From NCBI GenBank assembly GCA_020632995.1, contig JACKEN010000003.1, forward strand, positions 496,001-560,000: a stretch of DNA of 64,000 nucleotides, written 5' to 3'. Under the pieces are notes generated by a model. It was not told the DNA's origin, did not search any database, and worked only from the letters and a program-made list of their open reading frames with translations. Position 1 is the first letter of the stretch, and every line of letters starts with the position of its first letter. Shown in pieces: positions 25,822 through 39,220 of this stretch. Made by a program: the position numbers and the translations under genes. This DNA comes from Deltaproteobacteria bacterium (lineage in GTDB: Bacteria; Myxococcota; Kuafuiibacteriia; Kuafuiibacteriales; Kuafuiibacteriaceae).

Positions 25822-28800
25822 ATGTCGCCGCTCATCGAGATCGCCGTCGTCCTCACCACCCTCGTGCCAGGGGTGACCGCCGAGGAGCTCGCCGCCAAGA
25901 ACGCGGAGGCCAAGGGGGGGCTCGAGACGCTGCGGAGCGTGCGTGCGATCCGGCGCTTCGGGCGCCTGCTCGTGTTCGACGGTCAGATCGAGCTCTCGGT
26001 GGTGGAGACGCGGGCTCGGCCTGGGAAGGTGCGGCTCGACCTGTCGATCCAGGGGCTCACGCAGATCCAGGCCTACGATGGCGCCGCCGCCTGGCAGATC
26101 GACCCGTTCCAGGGGCGCAAGGACCCCGAGAAGCTGTCCGCCGACGACGCCAAGGCCCTCATCGAGGCGGCGGACATCGAGGGCTTCCTCGTGGACTGGG
26201 ACAAGAAGGGGCACCGCCTCGAGTACCTCGGCACCGAGGACGTCGACGGGACGCCGGCCCACAAGGTCCGCGTGACCCGCAAGAACGGCGACGTGTCCGA
26301 CGTGTACCTCGACCCGGACTACTTCCTCGAGCTCCGCATCGAGACCCGCCGCACCGTGCGCGGGGCGGAGGAGGCGTCGGTCACCGACCTCGGAGACTAC
26401 GAGCAGGTCGGCGGGATCCTCGTCCCGTTCTCGATGGAGCAGGGGGCCAAGGGGTCGCAGGACCGCGTGAAGTTCATCTTCGACTCGGTGGAGATCGACC
26501 CCGAGGTCCCCGCGTCGTTCTTCGCCCTGCCGGCCAAGGGCGCCCGCGTCTCGCCCCCCGCCCCGGGGACACCGACGCCGATCACAGCGCGCTCGCCGAC
26601 CGCCGCGGCGACCGTCGTACCGCCCTTCGACTCCGCCACGATCTCGGGCCTCAGGGCGCGCAACGTGGGCTCCGCGGCGATGAGCGGGCGGATCGCGGCG
26701 GTCGCGGCGCGCGTGGAGGCCAGCGGCGCGACCACGGTGTTCATCGGCGCGGCGAGCGGCGGGGTGTGGAGGTCGCTCGACGCTGGCACCACCTTCAAGC
26801 CGGTGTTCGACGAGCAGCCCGCGCAGTCGATCGGCGCGCTGGCCCTCGATCCGACGAACCCGCGGGTGGTGTGGGCGGGGACGGGGGAGCCGTGGACCCG
26901 CAACAGCGTCTCCATCGGCAACGGGGTCTACAAGTCGACGGACAGCGGGGAGACGTGGACGCGGGTGGGCCTCGAGGGCACCGAGCGGATCACGCGGATC
27001 GTCGTCCACCCGAAGGACGGGAACATCGTCTACGTGTGCGCGCCCGGGCCGCTGTGGAGCGACTCCGCGGAGCGCGGGCTCTACGAGACGCGGGACGGCG
27101 GCAAGACGTGGCGGCTCATCCTGAAGGGCTCGAACCTGTCCACCGGCTGCGGCTCGCTCAGCCTCGATCCGAAGGACCCCAGCGTGATGTTCGCGTCGCG
27201 CTGGGACTTCCGACGCAAGGGGTGGACCTTCCGCTCGGGCGGCGAGGGCCCCACCGCGCCGTCCGGCAGCGGCCTGTTGCGCAGCGCGGACGGCGGCAAG
27301 ACGTGGGCCGAGCTCACCCCGGAGGCGAACCCCGGCTTCCCGAGCAAGCCCTACGGCCGCATCGAGGTGGTGGTGGCGCCCTCCGACCCGAAGCGGGTCT
27401 ACGCGTTCGTGGAGTCGACGGACTCCGCGCTGTACATCTCGAAGGACGGCGGCAAGACGTGGGCCGCGGGGGACAAGAGCCAGTGGATGGTGTGGCGGCC
27501 GTTCTACTTCGCGCGGCTGGTGGTGGATCCGACGAACGCCGACCGCGTCTTCAAGATGAACGGGAACCTGATCCTGAGCGAGGACGGGGGCAAGAGCTTC
27601 GCGGTGGTCGGCGGCTTCAACGGGATGCACGGTGACGTGCACGATCTGTGGGTCGACCCGACCCAGCCCAAGCACGTGATCGCCGGCGACGACGGGGGCC
27701 TGTGGTACGCCTACGACGGCGGATCGAAGTGGTGGAAGGCCGAGAACCTCCCCATCTCGCAGTTCTACCACGTGTCGGTGGACGACGAGGATCCCTACCA
27801 CGTGTACGGCGGCCTGCAGGACAACGGCACCTGGGTCGGTGACTCCCAGCGCCCGGGCGGGATCACCAACTCCAGCTGGGAGAGCGTGTTCTGGGGCGAC
27901 GGGTTCTGGGTGTTCACGGATCCGTCCGACCCGCGCTACCTCTACGCGGAGGCGCAAGGTGGCTTTCTCGCCCGGGTCGACAAGCGCACCCACGAGGCGC
28001 GCGACATCCAGCCCAAGGCGCGGCGCGGCGAGAAGCTCCGCTTCCACTGGAACGCCCCGCTGCACGTGTCGCCGAACGACAAGCGGACCATCTACCTGGG
28101 GGCGCAGTTCCTCTTTCGTTCCCGCGACCACGGCCAGAGCTGGGAGCGGATCTCGCCCGACCTGACCACGAACGACCCCGAGAAGCAGCGCCAGGAGGAG
28201 TCCGGCGGGATCACCGTCGACAACTCCGCGGCGGAGATGCACACCACGATCTACGCGATCAACGAGTCCCCGAAGGACCGGAGCGTGATCTGGGTCGGCA
28301 CCGACGACGGCAACCTGCAGGTCACGAAGAACGGGGGCCGCTCCTGGACCAACGTGGTCGACCGCGTGCCGGAGCTGCCCCCCGCCTCGTGGGTCAACTG
28401 GGTCGAGGCCAGCCCGCACCGGGCCGGCACCGCGTACGCCGCGTTCGACCGGCACACGTTCGGAGACATGGGGCCCTGGCTGTACGTGACCCGCGACTTC
28501 GGCAAGACCTGGGCCCCGCTCCTCACCCCGGCCCAGGCCAAGGACGTGCGCGGCTACGTGCACGTGGTGCGCGAGGATCCGGTGCGGCCCGGGCTGCTCT
28601 ACCTGGGGACCGAGTACGGGCTCTACATCTCGATCGACGACGGGGCGCGCTGGGCGGCCTACAAGGGCAACCGCTTCCCGGCGGTGTCGGTGCAGGACAT
28701 CGCGATCCACCCCCGCGAGCACGACCTCGTGATCGGGACCCACGGCCGAGGCATCTGGATCATCGACGACATCAGCCCCCTGAGGAGCCTCGGCAAGAGC

Positions 28801-29781
28801 GAGGCCCCGGTCACCTTCGTCAAGGCGCGCCCGGTGCAGCAGCGCATCGCCGGCGTGGGCGGCAGCCCGACCGGGGCGGCCGCGTTCGTGGGCGAGAACC
28901 CCCAGACGGGCGCGATGATCACGTACTACCAGCGTGAGCGGCACCTGTTCGGCCGGATCAAGCTGGAGGTCCTCGATCCGAGCGGCAAGGTGGTGGACGT
29001 GCTCCCCGCGAGCAAGCGCCGGGGGCTGAACCGGGTGACGTGGAACATGCAGGTCGCGCCGCCGGTGGTGCCGCCCGCAGTCCAGCTTGCGTTCTGGTCG
29101 ACCCTCGGGCCTCGGGTGGTGCCCGGCCGCTACACGGTGCGTCTGAACAAGGGGGGGCAGGTCTACACCACCCAGCTCGACGTCGGCCTCGACCGGCGCG
29201 CGGCGTTCAGCGTCGCGGATCGCAAGGCGCAGTTCGCGGCGACGATGCGCGTGCACGCGCTCTTCGGGCAGCAGAGCGCCCTCGTGCAGCGGATCGAGAT
29301 GCTGCGCGGCCAGATCGCCGCGCGGGGCGCCACGACGAAGGACGCCGCGGTCGCCGAGGCCCTCGCGAAGCTCGACGCGGCGGCGGACGCGGTCAAGAAG
29401 CAGATCGTGGCGACCAAGGAGGGCGGGGCGATCACCGGTGAGGAGCGCCTGCGCGAGCACACCGACCTGTTGTACGGCGCCCTGATGAGCTACGAGGGGC
29501 GACCCGGCAAGTACCACCTGCAGCGGATCGACGCCCTCGCGGGGGAGCTCGCGGACATCAAGAAGGCCTTCAAGCGGGTGCTCGACGTCGAGCTCCCGGC
29601 GACCAACACCCTCCTGAAGGCGAAGGGCGTCGAGGCCATCATCCCGCCCCCTGAGCTGGCGCGGCTCGACCCCCAGTACTCCTTCGAGAAGGCGGCGTGG
29701 CTGGCCAGGCTCAAGCGCAAGGACAAGAAGACCCGGGCCGAGGACCTCGCCCTGCCCGCGATGCAGCGCCTGGTCTGGTAG
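25822..29781 (+). CDS. exported LolA-like/BNR-repeat (sortilin-type propeller) fusion protein
   Basis: The 1319-residue protein has a signal peptide (SPLIEIAVVLTTLVPGVTA). A domain at about 27-235 resembles LolA/outer-membrane lipoprotein-sorting proteins (GGLETLRSVRAIRRFGRLLV, then YDGAAAWQIDPFQGRKDPE and YLDPDYFLELRIETRRTV). Many BNR/Asp-box repeats then form a propeller of VPS10/sortilin type (STDSGETWTRV, ETRDGGKTWRLI, RSADGGKTWAEL, SKDGGKTWAAG). The C-terminus (about 1090-1319) is helical. The start is ATG 25822. Similar BNR proteins are often labelled glycosyl hydrolases without enzymatic support. The fusion to a lipid- or lipoprotein-binding domain suggests binding rather than catalysis. 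A small hairpin follows the stop. Confidence 0.85.
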   Translation: MSPLIEIAVVLTTLVPGVTAEELAAKNAEAKGGLETLRSVRAIRRFGRLLVFDGQIELSVVETRARPGKVRLDLSIQGLTQIQAYDGAAAWQIDPFQGRKDPEKLSADDAKALIEAADIEGFLVDWDKKGHRLEYLGTEDVDGTPAHKVRVTRKNGDVSDVYLDPDYFLELRIETRRTVRGAEEASVTDLGDYEQVGGILVPFSMEQGAKGSQDRVKFIFDSVEIDPEVPASFFALPAKGARVSPPAPGTPTPITARSPTAAATVVPPFDSATISGLRARNVGSAAMSGRIAAVAARVEASGATTVFIGAASGGVWRSLDAGTTFKPVFDEQPAQSIGALALDPTNPRVVWAGTGEPWTRNSVSIGNGVYKSTDSGETWTRVGLEGTERITRIVVHPKDGNIVYVCAPGPLWSDSAERGLYETRDGGKTWRLILKGSNLSTGCGSLSLDPKDPSVMFASRWDFRRKGWTFRSGGEGPTAPSGSGLLRSADGGKTWAELTPEANPGFPSKPYGRIEVVVAPSDPKRVYAFVESTDSALYISKDGGKTWAAGDKSQWMVWRPFYFARLVVDPTNADRVFKMNGNLILSEDGGKSFAVVGGFNGMHGDVHDLWVDPTQPKHVIAGDDGGLWYAYDGGSKWWKAENLPISQFYHVSVDDEDPYHVYGGLQDNGTWVGDSQRPGGITNSSWESVFWGDGFWVFTDPSDPRYLYAEAQGGFLARVDKRTHEARDIQPKARRGEKLRFHWNAPLHVSPNDKRTIYLGAQFLFRSRDHGQSWERISPDLTTNDPEKQRQEESGGITVDNSAAEMHTTIYAINESPKDRSVIWVGTDDGNLQVTKNGGRSWTNVVDRVPELPPASWVNWVEASPHRAGTAYAAFDRHTFGDMGPWLYVTRDFGKTWAPLLTPAQAKDVRGYVHVVREDPVRPGLLYLGTEYGLYISIDDGARWAAYKGNRFPAVSVQDIAIHPREHDLVIGTHGRGIWIIDDISPLRSLGKSEAPVTFVKARPVQQRIAGVGGSPTGAAAFVGENPQTGAMITYYQRERHLFGRIKLEVLDPSGKVVDVLPASKRRGLNRVTWNMQVAPPVVPPAVQLAFWSTLGPRVVPGRYTVRLNKGGQVYTTQLDVGLDRRAAFSVADRKAQFAATMRVHALFGQQSALVQRIEMLRGQIAARGATTKDAAVAEALAKLDAAADAVKKQIVATKEGGAITGEERLREHTDLLYGALMSYEGRPGKYHLQRIDALAGELADIKKAFKRVLDVELPATNTLLKAKGVEAIIPPPELARLDPQYSFEKAAWLARLKRKDKKTRAEDLALPAMQRLVW

Positions 29782-29789
29782 CGCCGCCA

Positions 29790-29809
29790 GGGGCCCTCTT
29801 TTGGACCCC
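29790..29809 (+). terminator. hairpin after the BNR gene, possible terminator
   Basis: GGGG-C-CC and GG-A-CCCC form a stem with one mismatch around the loop TCTTTT, nine bases after the stop codon and before ftsX. There is no U tail, so intrinsic termination is uncertain. Confidence 0.3.
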
Positions 29810-29860
29810 GCCCACCCGCGGATGGCGGACTTGGGGCTCGCCCCGTAGTATGGCCGGCCC

Positions 29861-30754
29861 GTGCTCCCGAAGCTCCGCTATGTCTTCATGCAGGCGGTCT
29901 CGGTGTCCTTGCGCTCGCTCGGGGTGACCGCGGTGGCGGTGGCCACGATCGCCGCCGCCCTCACCGTGCTGGCGGCGTTCGGGGTGGTGGTCGCGACCCT
30001 GGCCGACGTGGCGGAGCGCATGGGGCAGGAGGTGGAGATCTCCGCCTACCTGAAGCGCGGCACGACCCCCGGGGCCGGCTTCGCCCTCGCCGAGGCGGTG
30101 CAGGCCTGGCCCGAGGTCTCGGGGGCCCGCTACACCAGCTCCGAGGGGGCGCTCGAGGCGTTCCGGGAGACCCTGGGGGGCGACGCCTCGCTCCTCGACG
30201 GGCTCCCGCCGGACGTGCTCCCCGCCTCGGTCGAGATCCGCATCGCCCCCGAGGCCTGGACCCGGGAGACGGTCGAGGCCCTGGCCGCCCGCCTCGAGGC
30301 GAGGGACGAGGTCGAGGAGGTCCGCTTCGGGCGCGAGGCGATCGAGCAGGTGAACGGCTTTCTGAACTTCGCCCGCCTCGCCGCGTGGGTCGTCGGGGCG
30401 GCGATGTGCCTGGGCACCATCCTCATCGTGGCCAACACCATTCGCCTCACCGTCTACGCGCGCCGGGACGAGATCGAGATCATGAGCCTGGTCGGCGCCA
30501 CCCCCGCCTTCGTCCGCGCCCCCTTCGTGATCGAGGGCGCGCTCCAGGGGCTGATGGGCGGCGCGGTGGCCCTCGGGCTCCTCGTGCTCCTGCAAGAGGG
30601 CCTGCGCCTCGGGATCGAGCGCGGGCTCGGGCAGGGCTACCCGGTGGAGCTGGCGTTCTCACCCGCGCGCGCCCTGGTGTACCTCACCGGCGCGGGCCTC
30701 GCCCTGGGCCTGGTGTCCAGCCTCGCGGCGGTGGGCCGCTTCATGCGGGAGTAG
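29861..30754 (+). CDS. ftsX: cell division permease-like protein FtsX
   Basis: The 297-residue protein matches FtsX throughout. It has a first membrane helix (TAVAVATIAAALTVLAAFGVV), then an extracytoplasmic loop with the conserved ISAYLKRGTTP and VSGARYTSSEGALEAFRETLG. Three more helices follow, including AAMCLGTILIVANTIRLTVYARRDEI and the ARRDEIEIMSLVGAT coupling segment. FtsX works with the ATPase FtsE to activate peptidoglycan hydrolases at the septum. No ftsE is upstream, so FtsE must come from elsewhere. The start is GTG 29861. The next gene, an EnvC-like activator, begins four bases after its stop, as expected for partners. Confidence 0.92.
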   Translation: MLPKLRYVFMQAVSVSLRSLGVTAVAVATIAAALTVLAAFGVVVATLADVAERMGQEVEISAYLKRGTTPGAGFALAEAVQAWPEVSGARYTSSEGALEAFRETLGGDASLLDGLPPDVLPASVEIRIAPEAWTRETVEALAARLEARDEVEEVRFGREAIEQVNGFLNFARLAAWVVGAAMCLGTILIVANTIRLTVYARRDEIEIMSLVGATPAFVRAPFVIEGALQGLMGGAVALGLLVLLQEGLRLGIERGLGQGYPVELAFSPARALVYLTGAGLALGLVSSLAAVGRFMRE

Positions 30755-30758
30755 GCCG

Positions 30759-31883
30759 GTGCGGGGGCCGCTGTTGGTCGTGATGACGCTGGCGGTGCTG
30801 TGGGCGCCGCGCGCGTCGGCCCAGACCGAGGAGCGCGAGGCCCTGCGGCGCCGCCTCGCGGCGGACCGGGTGCGGGTGCAGTTCCTCACCAACGAGGAGG
30901 CCTCGGTGCTCGCCGGCCTCGAGGCCCTCGAGAAGGGCATCCGCGACAAGCAGAAGCGGGTGGCGGAGCTCGGCGACGAGATCGTCACCCTCGACAAGCG
31001 GGTGGCGGAGCTCACCGATCGCATCGTCCAGAACCAGGCCCGCCTGGGCGACCTCCGGGAGCGCTTCGGCAAGCGCGCCGCCGCCATGCTCCGGCTCCGC
31101 CGGGCCCGCCTCACCCGCCTGCTCCGCCGCATCGCGGACCCCAACGAGGTGCGCCGCAGCCGCGACCGCTTCGACTTCGTGAAGGGCTTCGACCTCGCCC
31201 TGATCCGCGGGATGCTCGACGCCACCGCGGCCGACCGCAAGCTGCGTTTCGAGCTGACCGAGAAGAAGGCCGCGGCCGAGGAGACCCGCGTCTCGCTCGA
31301 GACCGCGGTGGAGGAGGCGCGGGACCTCTCGGCCGAGCGCGAGGCGCTCCTCGTGGCGATCAGGAAGGAGCGGGTGGGGGCGGCGCGCCTCGCCCGGGAG
31401 CTGAAGGACGCGGCCAAGCGCCTCGACGCCTACATGGGCCGGGTGCTGGGCTCCGGCCCCCAGCCGGAGCCGCTGGCGGGCGGGTTCGCGGCCCAGCGCG
31501 GGCACCTGCCGTGGCCGGTGGTAGGGCGGCTCGAGGTGCCCTTCGGCAAGAAGGTCGATCCGGAGTCCGACATGGTCCTCATCAGCAAGGGCATCGACAT
31601 CCGGGCCGCGCAATCTTCACCGGTCCGGGCGGTGTTCGAGGGCAAGGTGGCCTTCGCCGGCTCGCGCGAGGGCTTCGGCAACGTCCTGGTGCTGGAGCAC
31701 GGGGGCTACTACTCCCTGTACGCCCACCTGGAGTCCTTCGCGGTGCAGGTGGGGCAAGCGGTCCTGCCGCAGCAGCTTGTGGGATATGTCGGCGACTCCG
31801 GCTCCACCAAGGGCGCCTACCTCTACTTCGAGCTGCGCCAGGGGCGGGCCCCCGTGGATCCCATGCACTGGCTGGCCCCCTGA
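30759..31883 (+). CDS. envC: EnvC-like murein hydrolase activator with degenerate LytM domain
   Basis: This is an exported 374-residue protein: a signal peptide (ending ASAQ), a long coiled coil (about 22-235) and a C-terminal LytM/M23 domain (about 255-374). The active-site histidines are lost: the first motif reads SKGIDI instead of HxGxD, and the last reads GAYLYFEL instead of HLHFE, like the SLYFE of E. coli EnvC. This indicates a non-catalytic activator of amidases controlled by FtsX, which is encoded four bases upstream. The start is GTG at 30759. The amidase partner is not in this window. Confidence 0.88.
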   Translation: MRGPLLVVMTLAVLWAPRASAQTEEREALRRRLAADRVRVQFLTNEEASVLAGLEALEKGIRDKQKRVAELGDEIVTLDKRVAELTDRIVQNQARLGDLRERFGKRAAAMLRLRRARLTRLLRRIADPNEVRRSRDRFDFVKGFDLALIRGMLDATAADRKLRFELTEKKAAAEETRVSLETAVEEARDLSAEREALLVAIRKERVGAARLARELKDAAKRLDAYMGRVLGSGPQPEPLAGGFAAQRGHLPWPVVGRLEVPFGKKVDPESDMVLISKGIDIRAAQSSPVRAVFEGKVAFAGSREGFGNVLVLEHGGYYSLYAHLESFAVQVGQAVLPQQLVGYVGDSGSTKGAYLYFELRQGRAPVDPMHWLAP

Positions 31884-31929
31884 CGGTTGGAAACTTCCGA
31901 TCCCCTGGAAACGAGGCGAGAATCGGCGG

Positions 31930-36646
<4,717 letters not shown>

Positions 36647-36675
36647 GATGGCCTGCTAGGTCATACTTCGTCGAC

Positions 36676-37158
36676 ATGTCCGCGCCGCAGCACACCGGCG
36701 ACCCCTGGGCCTCTCCCAGGGCCGAGCCACCCCGGCCAGCCAAGCCGTCACCGATCCCGAAGCGCAACACCGCTGCCTACGAGGAGCACATCGACGCGCT
36801 CCGCAAGGCGCCCGCGATCGAGTGCTACGCCTGTGGGTTTCGCGGTCCGACGTTGAAGAAGCACCGGCGCATGGCGTGGTACACCTTCATTCTCCTTCCG
36901 GGTGTCGTGATCCTCGGCGGCGGTATCATCGGCCTCCTGCTCGCGATGGCGTGGCTTCGTGACACCAACCCTGCCTGCGCCGCCTGCGGCTCGACGAGCC
37001 AGGTGCTCGCCTACTCAGGGCCCATTTCGGAGGAGGCCGTCGGCAGGGTCGCGGCCGCCACCGAGCAGGAGCAGCGCCAGTTCAAGCGTGGCCAAACCGT
37101 CGTCCTCGCGAGTCTTCTCGCTGTCTTGGCGATCATCGTCGTCGCCATCGTGTGGTGA
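36676..37158 (+). CDS. small zinc-ribbon membrane protein
   Basis: 160 residues. A Pro-rich N-terminus is followed by a possible split zinc ribbon (CYACGFRGP and CAACGSTSQ), whose halves flank a first membrane helix (WYTFILLPGVVILGGGIIGLLLA). A second helix lies at the C-terminus (TVVLASLLAVLAIIVVAIVW). The ATG at 36676 gives a sensible cytoplasmic N-terminus. I recognise no named family. It precedes the RNase P RNA gene on the same strand. Confidence 0.7.
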   Translation: MSAPQHTGDPWASPRAEPPRPAKPSPIPKRNTAAYEEHIDALRKAPAIECYACGFRGPTLKKHRRMAWYTFILLPGVVILGGGIIGLLLAMAWLRDTNPACAACGSTSQVLAYSGPISEEAVGRVAAATEQEQRQFKRGQTVVLASLLAVLAIIVVAIVW

Positions 37159-37210
37159 CGTTTCGCTTTACGCGGCGGCGCTGATGCCCCATCCTCCCGC
37201 CGTTCGCGGC

Positions 37211-37614
37211 GTCAGTGAGGGGCGCGGCCGCCGGTGACCTCGGTCACGGGAGGAAAGTCCGAGCTCCGTAGGGCAGGGTGCTGGTTAACGGCCAGTCGAG
37301 GTGACTTGCAGGACAGTGCCACAGAAAACACACCGCCTCTCAGCCGCCCGCTTCGGTGGGCGGGGACGGGGTAAGGTCGAACCGGTGCGGCAAGAGCGCA
37401 CTCCACCCCGGGTGACCGGGGTGCGCGGTAAACCCCACCTGGAGCAAGGCCGAATAGGGACCCCCGCCGGGCACTTCGGTGTTCGGTAACAGGTTGCCCG
37501 CCTGCGGGTCCGGGTAGAGGCTGCTGGAGCGCGTCGGCAACGGCGGGCCTAGAGGAATGGTCGCGGTCGTCCACCTCGGTGGGCGGCACAAAACTCGGCT
37601 TACAACCTCACTGG
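37211..37614 (+). ncRNA. rnpB: RNase P RNA, bacterial type A
   Basis: This is the catalytic RNA that matures the 5' ends of tRNAs. The universally conserved blocks are all present in order: GGAGGAAAGTCCG near 37249, GGGCAGGGTGCTGGTTAACG (37271-37290), CAGTGCCACAGAAAACACACC near 37314, TGCGGCAAGAGCGCA near 37385, GGTAAACCCC and GGAGCAAGGCCGAATAG (37441-37457), AGAGGAATGG (37551-37560) and ACTCGGCTTAC near 37593. The ends are set by helix P1: AGTGAGG (37214-37220) pairs with CCTCACT (37606-37612). Exact termini may differ by a few bases. No protein gene occupies 37159-37706. Confidence 0.96.
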
Positions 37615-37706
37615 CGTCGCGAACACTTCGAGCCGCGCAGGCCCTCCGGCCTGCCGCGCGACTCACCTCGGATGGAACGGGATTCGGGGGGCGGGGCGGG
37701 TGAGGC

Positions 37707-38432
37707 TCAGGCCTGCTCCTGCTTCAGCAGGTTCTCGTGGACCATGATGCGGTGGCAGGCGGCGCACTGCTCGATGCTGTTGAAGCGCTGCATCTCGACC
37801 AGCTGCTGGGGCCGGACCGTCATGTTGCAGCCGCTGCAGGCGCCGTCGTTGGTGAGGACCACCGCGAGGCCGTTCCGCTTGGCCCGCAGGTCGTCGTAGC
37901 GCCGGAGGATCCGCTTGTTGATCTTCTTCTCGACCGCGTCACGGCCCTGGGAGGCGGCCTCGGCCTCGGCCTTGAGCCGGGCCTGCTCCTCGCGGAGGGC
38001 GCGCACCTTGGTCCCGATCTCGGCCTCGCCGTCGCGCAGGGTCTGGGTCTTGTCGTCGATGACCTTCTGGCGCTCCTCGATCTGGCCGAGGACCTCCAGG
38101 ATGCGCTCCTCGCTGTCGCGGATCTGGCGCTCGCCCATCTCGACCTCGCGGGAGAGGGCCTGGTACTCGCGGGGGCTCTTGATGTCGTGGAGGCGGGTCT
38201 TCCACTTCTTGTGCTTCTCCCCCTCCTCCGCGTTCTTGGCCTCGATCTCGCTCTGCTCCCGCTTGAGCGCCTCGACCTCGGTGTTCAGCGTGCCCAGCTC
38301 GCTGCGCGCGCCGTCCAGGCTGGACTCGAGGTCGTGTATGAGCTTCGGGATGCTCTCGGCACGTTGGGTGAGCTCGTAGGCCCGGGTGTCGATCTTCTGG
38401 AGTTCAAAGAGGGCGAGCAGCGTTTCACGCAC
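37707..38432 (-). CDS. coiled-coil protein with C4-type zinc ribbon
   Basis: The 241-residue cytoplasmic protein has long coiled-coil helices (about 15-180, including the typical KHKKWKTRLHDIKSPREYQA and LSREVEMGERQI). A C-terminal zinc ribbon follows (CSGCNMTVRPQQ and EQCAACHRIMV). This is the architecture of the COG1579/zf-RING_7 family, often conserved next to rnpB or RNase H genes. Its molecular role is not established; nucleic-acid-related functions have been suggested. It is convergent with rnpB. The tRNA gene lies about 70 bases upstream on the same strand. Confidence 0.9.
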   Translation of the reverse strand: MRETLLALFELQKIDTRAYELTQRAESIPKLIHDLESSLDGARSELGTLNTEVEALKREQSEIEAKNAEEGEKHKKWKTRLHDIKSPREYQALSREVEMGERQIRDSEERILEVLGQIEERQKVIDDKTQTLRDGEAEIGTKVRALREEQARLKAEAEAASQGRDAVEKKINKRILRRYDDLRAKRNGLAVVLTNDGACSGCNMTVRPQQLVEMQRFNSIEQCAACHRIMVHENLLKQEQA

Positions 38433-38499
38433 GAGTGAGAGCCTCCGAGTTTTCAGGGGCGTCTCAACCCCCCACTGAGCGCTGTCTCCAGCGCCACCA

Positions 38500-38572
38500 T
38501 GGGCCCACCAGGATTCGAACCTGGGACCTATCGGTTATGAGCCGACAGCTCTAACCGCTGAGCTATGGGCCC
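38500..38572 (-). tRNA. tRNA with CAU anticodon, probably tRNA-Ile2 (lysidine type)
   Basis: A 73-base cloverleaf on the minus strand: acceptor GGGCCCA pairs with TGGGCCC, the D arm contains AGCTCAGCGGTTAGAGC, and the anticodon stem-loop is GTCGG-CTCATAA-CCGAT, with anticodon CAT. The T arm is CCAGG-TTCGAAT-CCTGG. The GGCTCATAACC anticodon arm resembles bacterial tRNA-Ile2, in which C34 is changed to lysidine by TilS to read AUA; elongator Met is the alternative. CCA is not encoded. Confidence 0.93.
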
Positions 38573-38584
38573 CTGCGGCGAGTC

Positions 38585-39220
38585 CTACGCGTCCTGGGCG
38601 GGGTGGTCAAGGCGAGGATTCGGTGGTGGCTCTTCACCCAACAGCGCCCGCTTGTCTTCGGCCCACCGATCCACCTCGGCCCGGATCGCGACGGCGTCCA
38701 CCGCACCCTCGGTGAGCGCGCGCAGGCGCTGGGCCACTTCGAGATCTGCGCGAGCCCGAGCTTCCACCGCAGACACCGCCTCTTGCAGACCCTCCAGGAC
38801 GTCCGCGAACTCGTCACCCTTCCGGAGCGCGCGCACTCGCGGGATTTTCCCTCCCGCCAGCATCGCCAGGTAGCGCCGAAATACGAACAGGGGCCCCGCC
38901 ATCCGGTGGGTCAGCACCAGCGCGCCCAGCCCGAGGGCCAGGTTGAACAGGACCAGGGTCCCGACCAGCACCAGCACCGCCTGGGCGTCGGCCTGGGCCA
39001 GCTGCTCCTGGAATACGGGATCCAGCTCCGCGTCGAGCTGCAGCATCCTCGAGTTCTCGCGCATCTGCTGCACGAGGAACGAGCCCAGCGCCACCGAGAG
39101 CAGGCTCGACAGCGCCATGATCATGCCCACGTACTTGAGCTGGAAGCGCCGGTCCAAGAGGTAGTTGGAGAGCCGCCGGTGGTGCCGGCTTCCGATGGTG
39201 CTGGCGTTTCGCGTCGTCAT
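38585..39220 (-). CDS. two-pass membrane protein with HAMP-like segment
   Basis: 211 residues. Two membrane helices (about 33-51, MIMALSSLLSVALGSFLVQQ, and about 82-104, LVLVGTLVLFNLALGLGALVL) flank a short outer loop. A HAMP-like stretch follows (THRMAGPLFVFRRYLAMLAGG, then DEFADVLEGLQEAV), then a helical tail. No kinase or receptor output domain is present. Such short proteins occur in deltaproteobacteria as possible signal relays or kinase partners; the function is unknown. Its start overlaps the stop of the HEAT-repeat gene as ATGA, so it is the last protein gene of the FHA-pdxA operon. Confidence 0.75.
   Translation of the reverse strand: MTTRNASTIGSRHHRRLSNYLLDRRFQLKYVGMIMALSSLLSVALGSFLVQQMRENSRMLQLDAELDPVFQEQLAQADAQAVLVLVGTLVLFNLALGLGALVLTHRMAGPLFVFRRYLAMLAGGKIPRVRALRKGDEFADVLEGLQEAVSAVEARARADLEVAQRLRALTEGAVDAVAIRAEVDRWAEDKRALLGEEPPPNPRLDHPAQDA

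Noticed and set aside
38500..38572. Elongator tRNA-Met
   Set aside because: The CAU anticodon alone allows it, but the arm GGCTCATAACC and overall form look more like tRNA-Ile2. The choice remains open until identity elements are scored.
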